A stretch of 64,000 nt of DNA from Paenibacillus silvae (GTDB lineage Bacteria; Bacillota; Bacilli; Paenibacillales; Paenibacillaceae), in contig NZ_BMFU01000016.1 in the NCBI RefSeq assembly GCF_014639235.1, positions 34,162-98,161 on the forward strand. The letters are read 5' to 3'. The notes beneath the pieces were generated by a model. The model made no database searches. It saw only the letters and a list, made by a program, of their open reading frames with translations, and was not told the DNA's origin. Position 1 is the stretch's first letter. The number at the start of each line of letters is the position of its first letter. This document shows positions 35,182 to 42,363 of the stretch, in pieces. Position numbers and translations under genes: made by a program.

Positions 35182-36288
35182 TTAAATTTCACGAACGGTC
35201 TGCTGGAAAGCAGGCAAACGAACCTCAAATCTGGTGCGTACCACATCACTAACAACCGATATGACACCTTCATGCTGTTCCACAATGTTACGCGCAATGA
35301 ATAATCCGAGACCCGTGCCCCCATCTTGAGATGACCGCGCCCGATCCCCTGTATAATACATGTCAAAAATACGCGGAAGATCGTCAGGATGAATATGCCC
35401 GCCATAGTTCGTCACCTGAATAACGACCTGGCCCTCTTCCAGATATCCGTTGATGTCCACATACATGCCGTCCTTGCCATGCCGCGCAGCGTTAATCAGC
35501 AAATTCTCGAACACGCGGGCGAGCAGCTCTCCGTCTCCGAATACGGTAAGATCGTTCTCCATATGTAAACGGGTAACCAGATGATTTTTTTCGAAAACAG
35601 GATAGAGCTCCTCATTCAGCTGCTTTAACAGCTCGCTCAGGTCCAGCCGCGTTTGATGCACAGGCAGCCTGCCGTAGTTCATACGTGTAATCTCAAACAG
35701 ATCATCAATCAGCTTCTCCAGCCTCTGGGACTTCGCAAACGCAATCGCGGTAAAGTGCCTTACCTGCTCCTCCGTCAACTGATCATCCTTCATTAGCAGA
35801 TCCAGATAACCCAGCACGGAGGTCAGCGGTGTCCGCAAATCATGTGCCAGATTCACAACGAGTTGATCCTTGCTGCTCTCTGCAAAATCACCACGTTCCA
35901 CCGCTTCGCGCAGTTTCTGACTCGCCAGATTTACACTCTCCGCAAGTGCACCCAATTCGTCTTTGGCTACAATCTGCACCTGATGATCAAAATCTCCGTT
36001 AGCCATATGATTAATGCCGACAGAAATCTCTTTGAAATAGGTTACGTACGGCTTCGTAAACAAGTAGAAAAATAAAATCGCAAGCGGGATAAACAGGATC
36101 ATAAACACATAAATATCCCCGATGCTTCTCATGATATGACGATACTCCGCTAGCTGATCCTCTGCCCTCACACCCATATAGTACATCTGCAGCAGCTTAT
36201 ACACGATAAACGTTACCACGCCAGAAGCGAGCATGCTCAGACCAAGCAGCATAATCATCGTTGTGCGAAAGCTTCTCCGTTTAGTCAT
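35182..36288 (-). CDS. VanS-like sensor histidine kinase
   Basis: A 368-residue kinase with two transmembrane helices (about residues 10-32 and 57-77), a HAMP linker, the histidine motif NLAHDLRTPLTSVLGYLDLL (about 148-167) and an ATPase domain with FENLLINAARHGKDG, a G1-like IFDMYYTGDR and GGTGLGLFIARNIVEQH. This short two-helix plan and the H-box are typical of VanS-type kinases. It overlaps the regulator gene by 8 bases. The signal sensed is unknown; glycopeptide or cell-wall stress would fit the downstream VanY-like gene. Confidence 0.88.
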   Translation of the reverse strand: MTKRRSFRTTMIMLLGLSMLASGVVTFIVYKLLQMYYMGVRAEDQLAEYRHIMRSIGDIYVFMILFIPLAILFFYLFTKPYVTYFKEISVGINHMANGDFDHQVQIVAKDELGALAESVNLASQKLREAVERGDFAESSKDQLVVNLAHDLRTPLTSVLGYLDLLMKDDQLTEEQVRHFTAIAFAKSQRLEKLIDDLFEITRMNYGRLPVHQTRLDLSELLKQLNEELYPVFEKNHLVTRLHMENDLTVFGDGELLARVFENLLINAARHGKDGMYVDINGYLEEGQVVIQVTNYGGHIHPDDLPRIFDMYYTGDRARSSQDGGTGLGLFIARNIVEQHEGVISVVSDVVRTRFEVRLPAFQQTVREI

Positions 36289-36979
36289 TGAACGTGTACC
36301 CCACGCCCCAGATCGTTTTGATAAACTTGTTCTTGTCTATGTCTTCTCCCAGCTTCCTGCGCAGTGTGCGAATATGCACCATGACGGTATTGCCGCTTTC
36401 GAAATAAGCCTCGCCCCACACCTTTTCAAAAATACTCTCTGCGCTGAACACCTGTTTCGGATTGCTTGCAAGCAGCACCAGAATATCAAATTCCTTCGGT
36501 GTTAATTCCAGCGGTTTACCGTAAAGCGTCACGCTATGCTGGTCTGGCACAATGACAAGACCGCCTTTTTCAAGTATGGGGCGCTGCGCCGCCGCTGTGG
36601 ACTGGCTGAATTGCAGGAAACGCCGCAATTGAGAATTCACGCGAGCGACAAGCTCCATCGGATTAAACGGTTTGGTCATATAATCATCGGCACCCATCAC
36701 GAGCCCCGTAATTTTATCCATATCCGAAGTTTTGGCACTCAGAAAAATGATTGGAAAATGATGCTGCTCCCGTATTTTACGTGTCAATTCATACCCGTCC
36801 ATGCCCGGCATCATAATGTCCAGAACAGCCAGATCAATCGCCTGTGTCTGAACTGCTTGCAACGCAGACTGTCCGTCTGATGCCGTGACGGTGTGATATC
36901 CTTCTTTTTCCAAATGCAAAGCAACGAGATCCGCAATCTCTATTTCATCGTCCGCAATCAGAATCGTAATTCGCTTCAT
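36281..36979 (-). CDS. VanR-like OmpR-family response regulator
   Basis: A 232-residue regulator. The receiver domain has ADDE near residue 9, the phosphorylated aspartate in LAVLDIMMPGMDGYE (about 53) and the lysine in YMTKPFNPMELVARV (about 102). The C-terminal OmpR winged helix includes LTPKEFDILVLLASNPKQVF and VMVHIRTLRRKLGED. It should be phosphorylated by the overlapping kinase and regulate the R-S-Y unit. TAGGAGTG precedes the ATG. Confidence 0.9.
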   Translation of the reverse strand: MKRITILIADDEIEIADLVALHLEKEGYHTVTASDGQSALQAVQTQAIDLAVLDIMMPGMDGYELTRKIREQHHFPIIFLSAKTSDMDKITGLVMGADDYMTKPFNPMELVARVNSQLRRFLQFSQSTAAAQRPILEKGGLVIVPDQHSVTLYGKPLELTPKEFDILVLLASNPKQVFSAESIFEKVWGEAYFESGNTVMVHIRTLRRKLGEDIDKNKFIKTIWGVGYTFND

Positions 36980-37065
36980 TGCTTATTTCACTCCTATATG
37001 GGATGCTGGGCATATAATACCTATGAATCTAACAGATAACGACCAGATAAACAATTAAAGCAAGG

Positions 37066-37258
37066 CTATTTAAGTTAGACAAATGTTTTACACAGTCCAC
37101 TCCGATGACAGAATAACCTTCCGATCGCTGTTATCCCCAGATTTTTTTGATTCCCTTCTCTAATGGGGAAAATCCGGTGATAAAGGCGAACGCTTTGCTT
37201 CTCCAGGTTTTTTCTGTCCTCTCCGTTCAAGTGTAAAAAATAGTTCAACACATATAGA
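37066..37258. mobile_element. MITE-like element, copy 2
   Basis: Left end GCTATTTAAGTTAGAC and right end TAGTTCAACACATATAG are imperfect inverted repeats. The inside matches the other copies (CACAGTCCACTCCGATGAC, ATGGGGAAAATCCGGTGATA, TTTTTTCTGTCCTCTCC). Its right end abuts the ribosome binding site of the WYL gene, so it may contain or displace that promoter. Same orientation as copy 1 across the vanRSY-like genes. Confidence 0.85.
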
Positions 37259-37283
37259 CCCATATATGAAAGGAAACCAAACT

Positions 37284-38234
37284 ATGAAACTGGAGCGTTT
37301 GTTAGCCATCGTGGTGCTGCTCATTAACCGCGGGCGTTTGCAGGCGAAAGAACTGGCCGACATGTTTGAAGTATCCGTTCGCACGATCTATCGGGACATC
37401 GACACACTGGGCCAAGCCGGCATCCCGGTCGTGACGTATCAGGGAGCAAGCGGCGGAATCGGACTTACCGAAGGTTATCGTCTGGATCGCAACCTGTTGA
37501 CGGATAAAGACCTCGTGTCCATCGTCACCGCGCTGCGCAGTATCTCCACCTCGCACACGAATACTGCAAGAGAGTTACTGGTTGAGAAGCTGAGCAGTAT
37601 CGTACCCGAAGCTAAAAATGAAGATTTTCAAGCCAGCACTCACCGCTTCATCGTGGATTATTCCACATGGACACATCCCGAAGCGCTGCAGCAGAAATTA
37701 AAGGTTATTGATCAGGGCATAGATCAGCTGCAGTGTATTCGTTTTGCCTATTGCAGTGCCGAAGGAGCACAGACCTGCCGGACGGTTGAGCCTCACACCC
37801 TTGTACTGAAAAGGCACGCGTGGTACCTGTATGCCTTCTGTCATGAGCGAAATGAATTTCGCATGTTCAAGCTGGTGCGGATGAAGGAGGTCACTCTGGA
37901 TACACAGCATTTTGAACGGAAGGCCGTTAACCTTCAGGACAGACCTTGGCAGCAGGAATGGAGCCGCCCGGACAATCAGATCGGCATAACGCTGAAATTC
38001 CATTCCCGTGTCCGGCATCTGGCGGAAGAATGGTTTGGCATTGAAAATGTACTGCCTGACGGGAACGGGTATTATATCAGTCAGGTTGCTTTCCCGGAAG
38101 ATAACTGGCTGTATGGCTTTATTCTAGGCTTTGGCGCAGACGTGGAGGTGCTGGAGCCTCTGCATATTCGGGATAACGTCTGCCGCATTGCAGAGCAAAT
38201 CGTGCAAAATTATAAACTCTCTGTTCAAACCTGA
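37284..38234 (+). CDS. WYL-domain transcriptional regulator (DeoR-type helix-turn-helix)
   Basis: About 316 residues. An N-terminal winged helix (LQAKELADMFEVSVRTIYRDIDTLGQAGIPV) is followed by a WYL ligand-binding domain (HTLVLKRHAWYLYAFCHERNEFRMFKLVRM) and a C-terminal WCX extension. The YafY/YobV family regulates mostly single downstream genes. AAAGGA lies 9 bases before the ATG at 37284; an ATG six codons earlier has no site. The zinc-ribbon gene downstream, 78 bases away, is the likely partner. Confidence 0.9.
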   Translation: MKLERLLAIVVLLINRGRLQAKELADMFEVSVRTIYRDIDTLGQAGIPVVTYQGASGGIGLTEGYRLDRNLLTDKDLVSIVTALRSISTSHTNTARELLVEKLSSIVPEAKNEDFQASTHRFIVDYSTWTHPEALQQKLKVIDQGIDQLQCIRFAYCSAEGAQTCRTVEPHTLVLKRHAWYLYAFCHERNEFRMFKLVRMKEVTLDTQHFERKAVNLQDRPWQQEWSRPDNQIGITLKFHSRVRHLAEEWFGIENVLPDGNGYYISQVAFPEDNWLYGFILGFGADVEVLEPLHIRDNVCRIAEQIVQNYKLSVQT

Positions 38235-38312
38235 CAGACAGCTGTCCAGTTCCTCCCCGTATACTTCAACTATGATCAGATTGAAGCTGTACCTAAACCC
38301 GAGGAGGAATGA

Positions 38313-39137
38313 ATGATGAACGTTACGGTATGTCAAAGCTGTGGAATGCCGCTCACCAGTGCCGAACAATTCGGTACGGAGATGGATGGAAGCCCGACCC
38401 GTGAATACTGCATTTATTGTTACAAGGATGGCAAGTTTGAGCAGCCAGGTATGTCACTTGAGGGCATGATTGAGATGTGCACCACTATTCTCAAGCAGGA
38501 AGGCTTGGACGAAGAATCCGCCCGCTCGATGCTGCGCAACCAGCTGCCTTATCTGAAACGCTGGCAGTCTGCAGGAAGCATAACCCCTACAGATAAAACA
38601 GGTTCAGACGCCCCGGCATCTTCGTCAGATGCAGCTGATGCAGCAAACAATGCCTCGTTCTCCAGAGAGCCTGTTCGCTATGTAACCCTGCCTGGCAAAA
38701 GACTTGCCGGACTGTCAGCACGTACGACCAACGCAATTGAGATGAGCGGCGAAGGCAGCATCGGTGCGCTTTGGGCGCGTTACTTTGCCTCAGAACATAT
38801 TCCGGCTCCCGAGGCTGCACGTTATGGCTGTTACTCCGATTACACAGACGGTATTGCCGGTGAATATACCATCCTGGTCGGACATGAGATCGGTGCGGAA
38901 GACTCGCTGCCCGAAGGCTTTGATGAGGTCCTGCTGCCTCCTGCGACTTATGCGGTGTTTACATCGAGAACCGGGCCGATGGTTGAGGTGGTCAGTGAAT
39001 TATGGGGCGCGGTCTGGGCCTGGGAACACCAAAGTGATCGCACGTTTACGGGAGATTTTGAATATTACGATGAACGCAGCCTGGACCCGGGGAATATGCA
39101 GGTGGATGTATATATCGCGGTCAAAGAACGCAGATAA
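38313..39137 (+). CDS. Zinc-ribbon protein with GyrI/AraC-effector-like C-terminal domain
   Basis: A 274-residue protein. The N-terminal 80 residues are a putative zinc ribbon (CQSCGMPL near 8, CIYCYKDG near 34) followed by a helical segment found in the zinc_ribbon_2 family. A polar linker of about 40 residues leads to a GyrI-like small-molecule binding domain (about 120-274) with a SHV-like beta-alpha pattern and DVYIAVKER at the end. GAGGAGG precedes the ATG pair at 38313 and 38316. Together with the WYL gene upstream this looks like a small-molecule sensing pair; function unproven. Confidence 0.75.
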   Translation: MMNVTVCQSCGMPLTSAEQFGTEMDGSPTREYCIYCYKDGKFEQPGMSLEGMIEMCTTILKQEGLDEESARSMLRNQLPYLKRWQSAGSITPTDKTGSDAPASSSDAADAANNASFSREPVRYVTLPGKRLAGLSARTTNAIEMSGEGSIGALWARYFASEHIPAPEAARYGCYSDYTDGIAGEYTILVGHEIGAEDSLPEGFDEVLLPPATYAVFTSRTGPMVEVVSELWGAVWAWEHQSDRTFTGDFEYYDERSLDPGNMQVDVYIAVKERR

Positions 39138-39237
39138 CACTTGGTTCAGCCTGGAGAAGATCGAACAGAAACGCGGGAAACCATCAAAGCGAATAACAGA
39201 ATTAAAGAATTGAAGACGTTAAGAGAAGGAACAACAG

Positions 39238-39265
39238 CTGCCAAGAGGTCTTGGCAGTTTTTTTT
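39238..39265 (+). terminator. Terminator after the zinc-ribbon gene
   Basis: CTGCCAAG, a four-base loop, CTTGGCAG and eight T. Between here and 39665 no gene is seen. Confidence 0.88.
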
Positions 39266-39665
39266 ACATTTTCCGAGCAGTGTACCCCGACCATAGTACC
39301 AAGTTAGTTAGCATATACCATACCTAGTTACTTGGACATATGCCTTAAAAGCAAGCACCATTGACTTCTTTAAAATTAGGACCATTCGCATAACACCTGT
39401 TTCCCTGCTCCCATCTTCGCTCTCTCATATCAGGTTCTTTATTCCTGAATTCCCTTAAAACCGTTTACATCCTGCGAATACCGGGTAAAATCACTACATC
39501 CGAGTCGGAATTGGTTGTCCATTCCCGCTCTTTCATGTAACAAGTCATATGTACCTATGCGTGAACAAGGTGAATATATTTTATTTTGAAATGACACAAC
39601 TCACTTCTCAAATACATATGAAATATACAACTCAACATAAATAAATGAATTAAACCAATACAATG

Positions 39666-39684
39666 ATGCATGTCCATCATGCAT
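39666..39684. promoter_or_regulatory. Inverted repeat before the small 39701 gene
   Basis: ATGCATG, a five-base spacer, CATGCAT. It lies directly upstream of the AAGGAGG of the small gene, so it could be an operator or a translation-controlling hairpin. Role unknown. Confidence 0.35.
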
Positions 39685-39700
39685 GTAAGGAGGAACCAAG

Positions 39701-39868
39701 ATGATCCGCATGCCTATTCAGCAAATGATCCCGTATCACCACCAATATCCACGCAACACGGCGACCGCTGCTCCGAAGAAAGAAAATGAGAACACTCAAG
39801 GCCTATCCTTCCATGAAATTTTACAGCAAAAAATGGCGAAAAAGAACGTATCCATGAATATGAGATAA
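39701..39868 (+). CDS. Small hypothetical protein (55 residues)
   Basis: An open frame starting MIRMPIQQMIPYHHQYPRNT with a very good AAGGAGG site 8 bases before the ATG. The C-terminal half is a likely amphipathic helix (LSFHEILQQKMAKKN). The strong translation signal is the main reason to accept it. It sits alone between a terminator and the racemase-like gene. I do not recognise a family. Confidence 0.55.
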   Translation: MIRMPIQQMIPYHHQYPRNTATAAPKKENENTQGLSFHEILQQKMAKKNVSMNMR

Positions 39869-40003
39869 CGCTTTACATCTGTTCCCCCACTCCCTATACT
39901 ACGGTAAAAGTGACATTTCAGGCGTGGCTGTGTTTACCTGTGACTCATTCATTGTGTGTTCTGGGCGCGCCTTATCGTCACCTCTACATAAAGGGGATGG
40001 CCT

Positions 40004-40678
40004 ATGACCACAATTGCCTGTTTCCACGCACACCACTCCAACATCAGACTGATCGAGCAAGCACTGGCTTCTTATGCTGTAGAACTGGTTCACTATGTGG
40101 ACCCGGGTCTTGATCGACTCAAGCATGATGAGGACTTCAACAACACTCTTGTTCGGGAAAAAGTAAACCAGACACTGCAATGGATGAGCCGTTGTCATGC
40201 CGATGTCATTCTTGTGACGTGCACCTTGTTTGCAGCTGTACTGGAACAAACGCAACCGTTGCCGATTCCGGTAACGGGCATTGATGATTCACTTCTCGCC
40301 ATGATGAGAAGGCAGCCGAAACGATATTTGCTGGCGTTTACGAATCCTGCGACAGTTGAGCCGACAATGGCCCGGTATCGTGAACATCTGGATCGGCATG
40401 GAGCAGAAAAAGACAAGCCCGAGCTTGAATCCGTGCTGCTGCCAGGCCTGTTTGATATGGTCATGCGGGGGGACCAGGACGGCTATCTTGCGGCTTTGGA
40501 AGAAGCATTGCACCAGCTAGCCCTTGAACGCAAGGACACCTGCCTGGTAGCCGCCCAGCTCTCCATGGCCCCTGCTGCTGAGCAAGCATCCCTGAGTGCA
40601 GGTGTGGCCATCTATACACCACTATCAACGTTGAGCCCGACTCTGGAGCGAGATATCGGCATTAAACAGAAGGTATAA
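40004..40678 (+). CDS. Aspartate/glutamate racemase superfamily-like protein
   Basis: A 224-residue protein. A cysteine in ADVILVTCTLFAAVLE near residue 70 and the later segment CLVAAQLSMAPAAEQ (about 180-195) resemble the two halves of Asp/Glu racemase-fold enzymes, but the usual second cysteine is replaced in AQLSMAP, so racemase chemistry is doubtful. GGGG precedes the ATG. The product may be an isomerase- or decarboxylase-like relative. It is a single-gene unit. Confidence 0.55.
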   Translation: MTTIACFHAHHSNIRLIEQALASYAVELVHYVDPGLDRLKHDEDFNNTLVREKVNQTLQWMSRCHADVILVTCTLFAAVLEQTQPLPIPVTGIDDSLLAMMRRQPKRYLLAFTNPATVEPTMARYREHLDRHGAEKDKPELESVLLPGLFDMVMRGDQDGYLAALEEALHQLALERKDTCLVAAQLSMAPAAEQASLSAGVAIYTPLSTLSPTLERDIGIKQKV

Positions 40679-40939
40679 GTGACTATGTAACGCGTTGGTC
40701 ACGTTGTCATGTGTCATGTGTACCACACCTGTTCCCCTCGTACACACAAACATCTACGTTGCTACACCGTTGCACTAAACAACTGGATTTAGCTAACGTT
40801 GTCGATCTATTGTTCAAAAGTAACTTGTTTATGGTGCATATATGGTGCTGCACGTACTCTAAAAAAAGAGCACGCTGCACCATGTGGTGCTTCCAGTACT
40901 CATAGTTAACCCACATAGCACACTGGAGCTCCATGTACC

Positions 40940-41100
40940 CATAAGTAACCTTTACAACGCATGACGTGCTCCATGCTCCATCAGTAACCTTTACAACGCA
41001 TGACGTGCTCTATGCTCATCAGTAACCTTTATACCGCATGACGTGCTCTATGCTCCATCAGTAACCTTTACACCGCATGCTGCGCTCCATGCAGCCATAA
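40940..41100. repeat. Tandem repeat, 39-bp unit, four copies
   Basis: GTAACCTTTA recurs at 40945, 40984, 41022 and 41061, each followed by a copy of ACGCATGACGTGCTC or a near match. The preceding 40680-40940 is a related, more decayed region with GGTGC/GCACC inverted words. No gene is seen. Confidence 0.85.
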
Positions 41101-41188
41101 TTGACTTAACCTGTCCATGCGGTTCGTCTTTTACATAAATCACCACAGCTACATACATGTACACTTTAAATTTTGGAGGAATGAAATC

Positions 41189-41632
41189 ATGAAACAGCTC
41201 GCTGTAGAACCTGGTCAATCCATCGGGGATATCCGGCTTGGCATGACACAGAAGGAAGTTGAACAGACAGACGCCTTCACCTTTGATCCCAAAGTGGAGT
41301 ATGATGCTCAAGGCAAAGCGCAATTTATTGAGTTTTATGAAAGCGACGAGTTCAAGTGTATACTGGGTGAGCTGGATCTGCTGGGCACGGAAGCCGATAC
41401 TCTTATTCCGCAGTTGGACAAGATTGCTCCCTATGACCGCGAAGACCCCGAGCTTGGATGCAGTTACCAGTTTGATGAGATAGGCCTGATTCTATGGCGC
41501 CCAGTGCCAATGACTCGAGCAGATATGCAGGAGCCCTGGTTTCAGGAGATGCCTCCCGAAAATCAGCAGGACGAGATAAAACATCTCTGCTTCTCCACAG
41601 TAGCCGTTTATACTAAAGGATATTATGACTAA
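41189..41632 (+). CDS. Acidic hypothetical protein
   Basis: A 147-residue acidic protein beginning MKQLAVEPGQSIGDIRLGMT. The GDIRLGMTQKEVE opening is common in small orphan proteins that resemble immunity proteins. No signal peptide or catalytic motif is visible. GGAGGA lies about 9 bases before the ATG at 41189; the frame is open 24 codons further upstream without a site. It stands between two tandem-repeat arrays. Function unknown. Confidence 0.65.
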   Translation: MKQLAVEPGQSIGDIRLGMTQKEVEQTDAFTFDPKVEYDAQGKAQFIEFYESDEFKCILGELDLLGTEADTLIPQLDKIAPYDREDPELGCSYQFDEIGLILWRPVPMTRADMQEPWFQEMPPENQQDEIKHLCFSTVAVYTKGYYD

Positions 41633-41764
41633 ATCGCTGGAGTGTCGGCAAGATGGACTGCTGTTGAGTAGAGTTGATGGACAAGACGAACAGATAGTGC
41701 AGCAGGTATGTTGGATAGATGTTTGACAGGTAGTTGGCACGGGAGTTAACGGTTGGTAGTTGAT

Positions 41765-41987
41765 ACGTAGGAAAGTAGTAGGCCAGTAGCCGAAGTAATT
41801 GGTTGGCGATTGATCGGTGGTCACGGTAGGCTAGTAGCTGAAGTAGTTGTTGGACCGTTGATCGGTGGACATGGTAAGTTAGTAGCTGATGTAGTTAGTG
41901 GGGCGATTGATCGGTGGACGGAGTAGGCCAGTACCGAAGGCATTGACGGGCCGTTGATCGGTGGACGGAGTAGGCCAGTAAAAGTAC
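41765..41987. repeat. Tandem repeat, 48-49 bp unit, about four copies
   Basis: GATCGGTGG recurs at 41812, 41860, 41909 and 41957 (steps of 48, 49 and 48), with TAGGCCAGTAGC-like and GAAGTAGTTG-like words between. The last unit runs directly into four-box element D. Bases 41640-41765 look like older units of the same kind. Confidence 0.85.
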
Positions 41988-41989
41988 GG

Positions 41990-42184
41990 CTAACGATTCC
42001 AGATGACGCTATTTGGTGCTTTTTAGTCCCGTTGGAAATGTAACGATTCCTAGAAACGCTATTTCAGGTTTTCAGGTGTATATTTCTCGTTTTGCGGCGA
42101 TTTTGGGTGAAATAACGTCGCTGTGATTCGTTAGAAATTTCACAGTGGCAAAAACGGCCAAATAAGGTTTGTAGGATTCGTTAG
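41990..42184. repeat. Four-box element, copy D (195 bp)
   Basis: Direct boxes start at 41990 and 42040, inverted boxes end at 42134 and 42184. The inner pair can form a long stem: TAACGATTCCTAGAAACG faces GTCGCTGTGATTCGTTA with few mismatches. It lies between convergent genes, next to the thiC terminator. Confidence 0.92.
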
Positions 42185-42217
42185 AATTGGGAGACGAGAT
42201 TTGGAACCTTACATCGG

Positions 42218-42276
42218 ATATAAAAAGTGACCCGGAGACTCGAGCCTACAGGCCTGAGTCCGGGTCACTTTTTATA
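42218..42276. terminator. Large bidirectional terminator after thiC
   Basis: AAAAAGTGACCCGGA pairs with TCCGGGTCACTTTTT, and the stem continues with GACTC/GAGTC. A/T runs on both sides allow use on either strand; thiC on the minus strand is the obvious user. Confidence 0.9.
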
Positions 42277-42363
42277 TTACTGAAACTGCCTTTCGTCCAC
42301 TCCCACTTCCACTTCTACGATACTATCATGCGACGATACCACGATACTACGCTACCTTCTCGC

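Noticed and set aside
40940..41100. CRISPR array at 41.0 kb
   Set aside because: The 39-bp units are contiguous tandem repeats with no spacers between them.
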